DNA of 64,000 nt from Triplophysa rosa (Eukaryota; Chordata; Actinopteri; Cypriniformes; Nemacheilidae), in assembly GCF_024868665.1 (NCBI RefSeq), contig NC_079898.1:18906403-18970402 (forward strand), read 5' to 3'. Numbering within the stretch: the first letter of the stretch is position 1; every line of letters starts with the position of its first letter. The translations under genes were made by a program, and so were the position numbers. Positions 1-10,377 of the stretch are shown in pieces. The notes under the pieces were generated by a model. The model was given only the letters and a program-made list of their open reading frames with translations. It was not told the origin of the DNA and did not search any database.

Positions 1-3000
1 ACCCAAGATTTTTAACCATTTGGCCACACCACTCCACAAGATTTTGGTTCTTCTCTGGGTGTTGAGCTTAGGGTTCTAGAGCAAGTTCTGCGACCAGTCT
101 GGTTTGTATCAGTTACATGTAACTGTCTTGACTAACTGTGACCCAGACTGATACCAGACCGAGAGGAGACAACTTTACCCAAGAGAGATTTGTTCTCTCC
201 CGCACACACATTACCAGTCTGACACACAACTCTGCAATTAACAGTTTGGCCCTCTAAGGGGGATCCTGTTCACTACAATCTACATTTCTCTCTTTTACTC
301 TGCCAACTCACTCACTCACTAGGGACGGGTGGGGGGAGAGTGAAAGAAGCAATTTAAGTCAAGGCACATAAAAGCTAATGGGCATTTGCAAACAAGTTTC
401 AAAATCTGCACTAGATCACAAGTCCCAAAGCAATTACAGAGAAGATTCTGATTGCTGGCATATGCTTCCTTTCAACGGCTCCTCCAGGCTGCTAACGTTC
501 TTAAGGAGACTTTTAAATCAGATGTCAAACACAGCTAGTTTGAATAACACGGATTGAAATCCACTTGTTTTCACAGATTTTGAAATCAGAATTTAGCCAA
601 TCTGGATAGAGCAAAAGAATAAAGCAGTAATACTGTTAAAATTCCTTGTGTTTGTTTTCTTCATAACAAACTGTGTATAGAGCTAACTCTACCAGCTCCC
701 AGAAGATCAACATGCTACGCACAGCAATTATGACCCTGTACCTCTACTCTCTGGAGTCGTCCACAGCCTTTGGGAGAGAGTGGGCTCTGTGGGTGTGTTT
801 TGGTGACTGGACTCTGTTGGGACTTTGTCTACTCTGTATTCAGGCGATTGGGGTAGCTGTTGCTGTTTTTTGCAGTCTAAACTGAGTCATGAAAACTAAA
901 CTGATCTGAGTCATGAATACATTCTGCATAACTGCATGTAAATGTTTGTCTACAGTCAAAAGTTGAAGATGAACAACGCAGCAGGCCATGGCGAGTCATT
1001 TTCTTTTTAGCGGTTTCTCAGTTGTCATTTCTTTGAGGTACTTCCAATTCGAAAATAGATCTCTCTTTGTGACATCATATCCTGTAAATGCTGGGGGTTA
1101 AGTATGTTGTATGCTGCAAAGTGCTGCTAATGCTATTACCATCACATGCAATGCTGATCCACTCATCCATCCTCATTACTTTTATTCAAAGGGTATTGAC
1201 ACCGTGCTCTTTGGTGAGCAATCGGTGCAATGACTAATTTAACAGACCTTTGATCTAAAGACATCATTCCTTCTCCTGACTGGATCTACTGACTTTAAAG
1301 TTCAGAGATCAACCATCCAGTGAATCAGCTCCCCTGTGAGAAGCCAGTAACCCAGGATGTAAATCGAAAGAAGTGAATGGAAGTAACTCTATTATTGATG
1401 CTTCGGTTACTTATGGGACCTGAAAAAAATCTGCCCAGCATCACTGTACATTCAAAAGCAGATAAAACAGCAACATAAGAGAAAACATCTGCAGAAGTGA
1501 AGATACCAGAAAATCTTGGGAAGATTTAAACACGCATCTTTTAATAAATAAATCGCGTTGGGGTTGACGTACTTACTCTGGTGTTAGGAAAGGAAATGGC
1601 AGCCGTTTAATGTGATTATCCATTGAGCTAAAGAGTCTCAGCTGTTGTCAGTGCTCTAAAACAACATCTCTTGTAAACATGCTTGTTTTTTCATTTACAG
1701 GTCAAATAAGGCAACACACAAAATGGCGAGCCAAATACTTGGAAACAACAGATGCCACTCCTCCCATTTTTTTCTACGCTGTCCTTTTTCTAGATACAAA
1801 ATATGCATAAAAAGATAACAAATAAGTACCATGTGACGTTAAAAGTCCATTACCAAAATCCAGATTTGAAATTCACCTGACAGCATTGATAAAGCATCTT
1901 GCATGGGTTTCTGTGGCCGATTTATTCTTCAGTGATCATTTTAAACTCATTCTTTATTTCAGACACATGGCCCCAGGTGGTGTTTTAACATAATACACCA
2001 TGCTTTCAAAATCCATTACCCTGTCCACCAAGTTCTCTTCCTTATACAACGTTTATTCAGTAAATTACTTGACAAGCACTTACTCAGCACATACAGCGCC
2101 ACAGTCTAAACACTAAACACCTCGACTGAACACCAGATGTTTGCCACATAAGAGTAAAAAACCATACAGCTCGGTTATTCTTTAAAGAGTTTCACAGGAA
2201 CCAAACAGAAAAGGTGAGACATTTTAGGACAAATACACTACATTGAAGTGACAGCTGGTGAAAAAACAAAAACAGCCTCTTTTTCATCATTTTATCTTAT
2301 CCGCAATTCACATCCTATTTGATGTGCCACTCTTTTGTGTTAGAACACTTATTCTTTGTCATGACAAAATAATTTCAGGTTTCATTCTTTGCAAAACAGT
2401 AGTAAAGTGCTTTAAACAGTAGATGTGGACATATTGTGCCCAAAGCTGAAAGGGGGAGAGGAGGGGAGATAAGGACTGTCTGTGTCAGTAGACCGATAAA
2501 TACAAACTAAACAGTACATTTCAAAATAAAATTCTGTGATCAATGTGACACATTTGTACAGTTTTTCTAATAAATACGACCACAGAGTCTGTGTAGGTTG
2601 CTAAATGCATTTATAAAATAAACAGACTTTTCACTTGAAAATGTTCTCAACCGGTTCCTAAACACTGGCAACAGATACACACCCTGGAAAGATGGAGTTC
2701 TCTTCGTCGATTTATCGACTGCGGTTATTTGTTATTGAGACCTGTCAAACATAATTGTTTTATATTTTATATTGAAGATGCTTTGCCATGTTGGTTGTTA
2801 TCACAGTTTAAATACTTAGATGGATTTGTGACAGGTTTACAAACATACAAGCTAACCTCATTATTTTATAAAAACAAAATCTCCTCTCTCCTAAGCTGTA
2901 CATTGCAAAAGAACTAAACTAAGATACTGTCAGTTTTTAATTCTAGTTTTTTTTTTTTGCATGGAGGCTGTGTGTGTGTGGGTGGCTGTGTTGGAGCTGG

Positions 3001-3335
3001 CCTACAGTGATGGTTTAAAAAAACATAACTGTTCTCCAGATCGGTGATAATATAAAACACAACAAAAAACAACAGTCTTACACAACAAAATACAAAAAAT
3101 ACCTTTACCAACTATATCACACATAGATATACTCTTCACATCTTTGAAAGGAAAAGAATAGTCTTTTATTTCTCATGAAGGAAAAGGCAAATTAACCAAT
3201 GGAAAGGAAGAACAATTAATATAAATACAGACAGACAAGCACAATCGACTACTGCTTATAGTAGCAAGAATTAGAGAGAAATAGTCTTCCAAGAAGAGGT
3301 GAGGATATCTTTGCTAAATATAACGCGAGCGGTAG
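1..3335. other. gene-free tract, probably syt14 intron 1
   Basis: AT-rich, no coding exon recognised on either strand. The small open frame at 673-885 has no resemblance I recognise and no convincing splice context. A T-run and a TG-rich stretch occur near 2945-2990. If the syt14 exon call is right, all of this is intronic. Confidence 0.4.
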
Positions 3336-3935
3336 GGGAGACAATTGTAACGGGGGCAATTGTAACACACTCAATTCCTCCAATCAGAAACAAGTTACAG
3401 TGATGACACTCTGCCTGTGGAAAGGAGCGAGATCTTTATACCTCAGCAGAAGTTTTCACCAAAACACTGATCTTCATGTATGAAAGTTAATTTTTGATTG
3501 TAAAATATTTTTCTTCTGCTGTCTAAAGTTTAGATGACTGCAAAAATGAAATAACATGTTTTTTATCTCTAGGTTATTGATAAAAAATGATTATGAACAA
3601 TCATTGGTGAAATAGGTGTGGCAAGCTAGCATACAAAATTTTATCATGGCTGCAACATCGGGGGCGATTGTAACATTGTGTTACAATGGCCCCCGAGCCA
3701 CATGGTCCAATGTAAGCACCTTGTTTGTCTGTGTCGACACACTTAGAAATAGACATCTAAAAGACATCTAAAAGAAGTTCTGTCATGACAACTCTCAGAG
3801 GGTTTAGCACAGTAGTGTACATGACACATAAATGTATTTGGTCCTGTTTGGAATAGATCTGCTATGCTGCTGCTACAATTGCCCGCCGACCCGCCCCCCC
3901 CCCCCCCAAAAGGGGGCAATTGTAACACGCTGACT
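3336..3935. repeat. unit with repeated GGGGCAATTGTAACA motifs
   Basis: The motif GGGGGCAATTGTAACAC occurs near 3352 and again near 3914 in the same orientation, with a shorter partial copy near 3340. Between them, 3659-3695 is a palindrome with 17-nt arms, one mismatch and a 3-nt loop, built of the same motif in both orientations. This looks like a non-autonomous DNA element or a motif array; I do not recognise the family. Confidence 0.5.
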
Positions 3936-3986
3936 TCTTGCATTTGGTTTAATATTATAGTCTTGTCCTTATTAGTGAAAATATAT

Positions 3987-4325
3987 GGTAACACTTTACA
4001 ATAAGGTGCTATTTGTTAACAATTATTTAAGGCATTAGCTAACATGAACTAACAACGAACAATACTTCTACAGCATTTATTAATTAGCAATTATTAACCC
4101 TACTACATGTTAATTTCAGCATTTATAAATACATTATTAAAATCAAACGTTGTCACTGTTAACATTAGTTAATGCACCATGAACTAACACGAATAGCTGT
4201 ATTGACATGAACTAACATTAACAAGGATTAATAAATGTTGAAAAACGAAATTGTTCATTGTTAGCTAATGTTAGCTAATGCATTTACTAATGTTAACTAA
4301 TAGCACCTTATTGTAAAGTGTTACC
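3987..4325. mobile_element. foldback MITE, GGTAACACTTTACAATAAGG family (copy 1)
   Basis: Starts GGTAACACTTTACAATAAGG and ends with its inverse complement, CCTTATTGTAAAGTGTTACC. TIRs are over 30 bp with few mismatches, and the interior is rich in TTAGCTAATG/CTAACATGAACTAAC repeats. No coding capacity. A second copy is at 5301-5605 and a related unit at 39598-39875. Confidence 0.8.
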
Positions 4326-5022
4326 AAATATATAAATTGTTTTATTAATTAATGCACCTATATTCAATTAGTGTATTTCAAGTAGTCTGTGAGTTATGAA
4401 GGAAAATGTAAAAAAAATTACTATTGTACTACTCCCCTAAGCACCTGTATGAGTAGGCTATCCCAAAATAACACACCAGGAACAAACATTTGATTTAGAA
4501 TTGTTTCTTTTTCTTCATTAGAGTAACCGGTGGAACAGTCTAATGGAAAAGTCAAGCTACCGGATTTCCTCAATGAAGCGACGGGAACCTGCTGCTCGCT
4601 CGTGTAAAGTACTCCGTGAACCCTAAATATACATCCCAAACCTCCTCACCATGCCACAGCCCAAACGCAGTTCACTATAAACATAACAAATGCAACAGAT
4701 GCAGTGATTTACTGAGAGAAGAATTTCACTCTAACTGGATATGCTTAGCATTCAGTTCCTGTGATTGACACGCAAGTTGAAGTAATTCTGAAATCAGTTA
4801 TTAGGCAAACGTCAGTACGGGAGCTGTTCTTTCAGCACCACAATCACTCCACTCCATACAAACCACACAAACTTTACCTCCACTGTGTGTCATCATCACA
4901 AAAACACTCCACGCCACAGACAGCGAAACAACACTCACATTTAAGCAAGTACAGCTAAGCGATTGGGCTCTGAAAAGAGAAGTGAGTTTGCGAAAGCAGG
5001 AGAGCGTCATTGGCCTACTCAC

Positions 5023-5035
5023 CATCTATCGCCAT
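5023..5035 (-). CDS. syt14: syt14 first coding exon (13 nt), start of synaptotagmin-14
   Basis: On the minus strand ATGGCGATAGATG is followed directly by the donor GTGAGT. It encodes M-A-I-D plus the first base of a Gly-type codon. Mammalian SYT14 begins M-A-I-E-G from memory, so the phase and residues fit. The exon sits 5.3 kb downstream of utp25 on the same strand, as SYT14 follows DIEXF in human. The rest of the gene (transmembrane segment, two C2 domains) should lie left of base 1; I searched 1-5022 for the next exon and did not find it. Synaptotagmin-14 is a Ca2+-independent C2 protein implicated in membrane trafficking. Alternative: chance ATG next to a donor site. The call rests on synteny, phase and the CpG-rich 5' flank rather than on length. 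Confidence 0.55.
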
Positions 5036-5180
5036 GATGTTCTGGTCTGGACTGAACCATGCCGAGCGCTTAAGACGGGGTGGGCTCGACCGTTCCGGCG
5101 CGCAGGGGGATGAGAGGGGCCGGCCATCAGATGGTACGATCCAGCATTCAAGAAAACTCTGCGGCGGATTCCTGCTGTTT
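5036..5180 (-). promoter_or_regulatory. CpG-rich 5'UTR/promoter block of putative syt14
   Basis: A short GC- and CpG-rich stretch (at least ten CG dinucleotides in about 120 bases, including CCGGCGCGC and GGCCGGCC) in otherwise AT-rich DNA. It lies immediately 5' of the candidate syt14 start codon on the minus strand. It would be 5'UTR and core promoter; the transcription start is not visible. Confidence 0.4.
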
Positions 5181-5300
5181 GCTTAGCAGGATGCTGATCA
5201 ACTTTTATCAAATAATAACGAGGGCTGCGGGTTAAATATAAGACAGCTGTCAAAGGAGCATTATAACTAGTGCAAATTACCAAGTCAATATAATTAATAT

Positions 5301-5605
5301 GGTACCCTGCACAATAATGTTGTAATTGTTAACAATTAGTTAATACATTTGCTAACATGAACTAAAAGCGAAGAATACTTCCGCATCATTTATCAATCCC
5401 TGTTCGTGTTAATTTCATCATTTACTAATACATGATTATTAAAATATAACGTTAACATTAGTTAATGGACCATGAACTAACATGAAGAACTGTATTGACA
5501 TTAAGAAGGATTAATAAATGCTCAAAACTACTGCTTATTGTTAGTTCTCGTTAGTTAATGCATTTACTAATGTTAACAAATGCAATCTTATTGTAAAGTG
5601 TTACC
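5301..5605. mobile_element. foldback MITE, GGTAACACTTTACAATAAGG family (copy 2, diverged left end)
   Basis: Same interior (GCTAACATGAACTAA, GTTAACATTAGTTAATG) and the same right end TTATTGTAAAGTGTTACC as the copy at 3987-4325. The left end is diverged (GGTACCCTGCACAATAA). It lies just upstream of the putative syt14 promoter. Confidence 0.75.
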
Positions 5606-8016
5606 ATCTACAGTGTACAAAACCATCTACAAGAACTACAATACAATTTTGCTTTGGGCATGGATCAAATAGCTATAATTTGGAATAACTATCAGCAGTA
5701 TCAATAGTTAAAATAATTTTACTAACAGATCTACCATGGCTATTTAAAAATTGATAACTAAACAGCAGGTATCACAGCTAATGAGAGTAACCTTTAGTGA
5801 GCCCACATTCAAAAGGAATTCAATAATAGTGGCTCACATATACTGAACAAGCTTTCTGGAGTTCTGAAATTTGTAGATTCGAATTCATCACATGCGCCTC
5901 AGAGACAATATTGAGCTTAGTTTTGATATATTATCCTATTATCACCCGATGCAATTTCAACACTGATAATTACACAATTTGCAATACTCAGCCTCCCACT
6001 ATTCTGTGTGAATTGCCTCTGTGCTTCCTGTCAATTGGGATTTGTCATTAGGTCATGAGTAAGTACCGGAAGCCATATAGTGCACAGGCGAGAGACAGAG
6101 AGAGCGTGAAACATTTGGGAAATCATGTGGCCTTTCAGTGTCAAACATAAAAAGTATGTTTGAAACACAAACAAGTACATTGTCAGACATTATGGAAGCT
6201 ATATGTGACCGTTATTAGCACTGTTGCATTATCTTGTAACGCTATGGTTACAGCAGTTGCCATGCATCAATTGAGCTGGATAGAAACACATGCAATTACA
6301 GTATACTACAAATAACAGTTCCTATATCAATCTCTCTCTCCATCTATGGATATTTAATTTCCTGGTCTGTCTGCTAAATGGAGCCCTAATCCTTTCTATG
6401 GCATTTAACACCAGCCTAAAAAGAGAAAAATATATATGTTATTACGTAAACTACACAGGCCCAGAAGCACTTCCTGTTTCACTTTTTCTTTCACACTTAA
6501 AGTGTTGAATGTTTCCATAACATTGTGATCGAGTACTAAATGTGATGTTGGTTGTATTTTATTGTAATGTTTGTGTAGTGTTAAAGTGCTTCTGCCAAGG
6601 GACAGTATAGTTGCTAAAAAGAAAAAAATACAATTTTTAGTTTAAAAATATTTAATGATTTTGTCTTTGCTCCTTAAGAAAAGATTACTGTTTAGATCTA
6701 TTTTAGTCAGAATCTAGCACTTCAGTGAGAGGTTATCTGACTATGCCATCTTAGATGTCTGTGCAGAGTTCACTCCATCAATAATTGACCTCTTCTCATC
6801 TCTTCGGGTTTATCTTGTGTGCGGTTATTTATGGATTCTGATTTGAGAAGCTCTTCCAAACTGTTGTGCTCATCAGTCTTATCCGTGTTGTCATAGAAAC
6901 ACTCAGACATCAATTAACCCTTTCGATTCTACTGTGTCTGGAGGAAGAGATGAAGAGGAAAACTGTTAGGATTTCAGACACTGTTTTTCAAGCTATACAG
7001 ATAATGAGATTAGGTAAACATTTAAACATCTCATACTAAAAAATCTTGAATGTTTGTGCACAACCATATACTGTATTCACTTTTGAATACAGGAAAAATC
7101 TAGTCTTTACTTTCTGGACAAAAAACACAAGACTTGTTAGATGAATGTGTGAAATAGAGAACATCTGATCTGACATGTTGAAACACCAAGACATGACAAA
7201 TATATTTTCCTTTTCAGTTTATCTACTGTTTGGCCTGAAAATGTAGACATGCTTGCCAAAAATCACTTCAGTCAAAATAAAGCTAAAAACAAAAGGTGCT
7301 CTAGATACCTATACCATCTGACGAGCAGAGTTATAAAATCAGTTCAGAGCTCTCACACTCTTCTCTTCCTCTCCAGACACACAATGGAGTCATGATGAGA
7401 GCACAGAGGGGTTTCCAAGGCAACAGACTACCCACACTCCAATAAACACAAGTGTTGGACACACAGAGTAGGATGTGAGAGAAAGCGAGCAAGAGGTCAC
7501 CTTTACTGGTCCGATCATTGCATTTGCATATATGGCCTTTAGTAACAGATCATCTATTTACTCTCATAAACAGTCTATAATTGAAATAACATGCAAAAAT
7601 ATTAAAAGTGATCACAATGGAATGGATTAGAAATCATGACTGATGTCAAATGTGACAAGGAACACAAAAACATAAGACCGCCTTTTTCTGCTACAATGAT
7701 GTGGCGTTGTTGCATTTCATGATATAACTGTAATACGGATCACAACACAAACAGAAACCTAAATGCTCTAAAATCCAGACCGGAACAAATGGTCCTAGGG
7801 GGCTCAGATGCTGAGAGGGAGGTGCTTACATATAAATCAAACTAACACAAGGATATGCAGACTTCTCTTGCACGTCACACACCCGGCAACACAGCCTCTG
7901 CTAAAACAACTAAGCACACGCTCAAAACCATTTCATATTTCATAACATACAACTACACTACAGCTACACAAAGCACTCCGAGTTGCCATTAAGCCCCTGC
8001 CCAAATATATACAGTA
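5606..8016. other. intergenic tract, nothing recognised
   Basis: AT-rich DNA between the MITE and the Tc1-like element. The open frame at 6290-6508 is short, lacks a family resemblance and looks accidental. No RNA gene seen. Confidence 0.4.
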
Positions 8017-8020
8017 TATA

Positions 8021-9241
8021 CACTCACCTAAAGGATTATTAGGAACACCATACTAATACGGTGTTTGACCCCCTTTCGCCTTCAGAACTGCCTTAATTCT
8101 ACGTGGCATTGATTCAACAAGGTGCTGAAAGCATTCTTTAGAAATGTTGGCCCATATTGATAGGATAGCATCTTGCAGTTGATGGAGATTTGTGGGATGC
8201 ACATCCAGGGCACGAAGCTCCCGTTCCACCACATCCCAAAGATGTTCTATCGGGTTGAGATCTGGTGACTGTGGGGGCCATTCTAGTACAGTGAACTCAT
8301 TGTCATGTTCAAGAAACCAATTTGAAATGATTCGAGCTTTGTGACATGGTGCATTATCCTGCTGGAAGTAGCCATTAGAGGATGGGTACATGGTGGTCAT
8401 AAAGGGATGGACATGGTCAGAAACAATGCTCAGGTAGGCCGTGGCATTTAAACGATGCCCAATTGGCACTAAGGGGCCTAAAGTGTGCCAAGAAAACATC
8501 CCCCACACCATTACACCACCACCACCAGCCTGCACAGTGGTAACAAGGCATGATGGATCCATGTTCTCATTCTGTTTACGCCAAATTCTGACTCTACCAT
8601 TTGAATGTCTCAACAGAAATCGAGACTCATCAGACCAGGCAACATTTTTCCAGTCTTCAACTGTCCAATTTTGGTGAGCTCGTGCAAATTGTAGCCTCTT
8701 TTTCCTATTTGTAGTGGAGATGAGTGGTACCCGGTGGGGTCTTCTGCTGTTGTAGCCCATCTGCCTCAAGGTTGTGCGTGTTGTGGCTTCACAAATGCTT
8801 TGCTGCATACCTCGGTTGTAACGAGTGGTTATTTCAGTCAAAGTTGCTCTTCTATCAGCTTGAATCAGTCGGCCCATTCTCCTCTGACCTCTAGCATCAA
8901 CAAGGCATTTTCGCCCACAGGACTGCCGCATACTGGATGTTTTTCCCTTTTCACACCATTCTTTGTAAACCCTAGAAATGGTTGTGCGTGAAAATCCCAG
9001 TAACTGAGCAGATTGTGAAATACTCAGACCGGCCCGTCTGGCACCAACAACCATGCCACGCTCAAAATTGCTTAAATCACCTTTCTTTCCCATTCTGACA
9101 TTCAGTTTGGAGTTCAGGAGATTGTCTTGACCAGGACCACACCCCTAAATGCATTGAAGCAACTGCCATGTGATTGGTTGATTAGATAATTGCATTAATG
9201 AGAAATTGAACAGGTGTTCCTAATAATCCTTTAGGTGAGTG
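8021..9241 (-). mobile_element. complete Tc1/mariner transposon, DD36E type
   Basis: Perfect 29-bp terminal inverted repeats at 8021-8049 and 9213-9241 (outer end CACTCACCTAAAGGATTATT) enclose one uninterrupted transposase gene. Both ends sit in TA-rich sequence, as expected of insertion at TA, although the alternating TATA flanks hide the exact duplication. Size (about 1.2 kb), short TIRs and a DD36E catalytic spacing fit the Incomer (DD36E/IC) family described in fish, frogs and bats (from memory). Confidence 0.93.
8053..9093 (-). CDS. Tc1-like transposase, DD36E, apparently intact
   Basis: 346-aa cut-and-paste transposase that binds the TIRs and inserts at TA. Residues 1-110 look like the paired-type helix-turn-helix DNA-binding region (SISQSAQLLGFSRTTISRV at about 24-42, with a GRK hook near 60-62). 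The catalytic DDE residues are D155 in AWSDESRF, D246 in FQQDNAPCH and E283 in SPDLNPIEHLWD. There are 36 residues between D246 and E283, against 34 in classic Tc1. A glycine-rich box GGGGVMVWG lies at 190-198. No frameshift or stop is present, and the stop codon lies 4 bp inside the left TIR. Open frames antisense to it at 8441-8677 and 8734-8991 are shadows. Intact length and perfect TIRs suggest a young insertion; activity is not shown. Confidence 0.95.
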   Translation of the reverse strand: MGKKGDLSNFERGMVVGARRAGLSISQSAQLLGFSRTTISRVYKEWCEKGKTSSMRQSCGRKCLVDARGQRRMGRLIQADRRATLTEITTRYNRGMQQSICEATTRTTLRQMGYNSRRPHRVPLISTTNRKKRLQFARAHQNWTVEDWKNVAWSDESRFLLRHSNGRVRIWRKQNENMDPSCLVTTVQAGGGGVMVWGMFSWHTLGPLVPIGHRLNATAYLSIVSDHVHPFMTTMYPSSNGYFQQDNAPCHKARIISNWFLEHDNEFTVLEWPPQSPDLNPIEHLWDVVERELRALDVHPTNLHQLQDAILSIWANISKECFQHLVESMPRRIKAVLKAKGGQTPY

Positions 9242-10289
9242 TATATATATATGTAACAAAAATAAAAGATATACTCAGGTCAGTAGTTTTAGACAAACTG
9301 ACCAGGTGGATATTAGCACGCAATGGTAACAGGGTTATTGCTTTGTGATATTGCCATTATAGAGGTCAGCAGACAAAAGAACTTTCACAAAGATTCAGAT
9401 ATCACATATCTGGGAATACACAGAAGAGATCTATCAGATTAAGGGTTTTGATAAAGTCAGATGATCTTGGTCTAACCAAACAGTTCATTTCTTTCATTAT
9501 GACATGTGAATGCAGTGTGTGTTAAAGACAGAGAGACAGTGCACATCTGTGTGTGCAGTGTGTGTGTCAGACAGCTGCTCCATTTTCCTGCTGACAGAAA
9601 AACAGAGGGGGAAAGCTAAGAACGAGATCTCTACTCATAACTTGGGACATACAAGATATATTTTAAAAATGCTTTACATAAAATTTTCAGCCTGTGTTTT
9701 CCTGATAAGATGCAGTGGTATCATTAGAAGGGATCTAATACGCACTTATTAAAACAAGCCGTAATGAACCAAGTGATTATTGAAGTATTAAATCAAATGA
9801 ATCCAATTCTTATACAGCACTTCATTAGCAGTGCAAAGGTTGTGGGTTCTATTTCCAGGGAACAGACAAACTGATTACATGTCTAGATTCGAAAATCATA
9901 TATATATATATATAACTTATGTAAACATTAGGCAGCAGGATTGAAATTGTCTTCTGTAAAATGGCATTTATCATAAATTAACCAAAGGAAAAAAATACAT
10001 ACTGTCAAAACAAAATTTGAGACAAATGTTAAAGGAGTTCACCCAAAAAGGTGGTTAAGATTGTATAGAGAAATATTATCACTGAACCCAGACTTAATCT
10101 TTGACCTGTTCATTACATAAAGCTCTAGTATGTCTTCAGAAAACAAGTAATATGGCTTATAAATGTGCAAAAATCTGGTTGTTTTTTCATGTTATCAGCA
10201 TATGAGTTTGGAACAACACACAGGAGGGTGAGCTGATAATATAAAAAATAATTGTAAAAAACAAGTTTTCCCATTCAGCCACACTGCAT
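9242..10289. other. utp25 downstream tract with a small tRNA-derived SINE piece
   Basis: Mostly featureless. Near 9825-9885 the sequence AGCAGTGCAAAGGTTGTGGG followed by TTCTATTTCCAGGGAACA resembles the B-box part of a tRNA-derived SINE. A short (TA)n lies at 9898-9914. The open frame at 9510-9752 looks accidental. Confidence 0.4.
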
Positions 10290-10295
10290 TTTAAT
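10290..10295 (-). promoter_or_regulatory. candidate poly(A) signal of utp25
   Basis: ATTAAA on the minus strand, about 83 nt past the utp25 stop codon. It is the closest canonical-type hexamer I see downstream of the stop. Inference only; the cleavage site is unknown. Confidence 0.3.
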
Positions 10296-10377
10296 TGAAT
10301 GTCAAAAGATTTCCTGTCCAATAAAAGATTGAATTCAGAGAGGTAAAGTGTCACACTTCATCAGATTTTAGGCATTT

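Noticed and set aside
673..885. Small hydrophobic open frame
   Set aside because: No family resemblance, no splice or promoter context; probably intronic chance.
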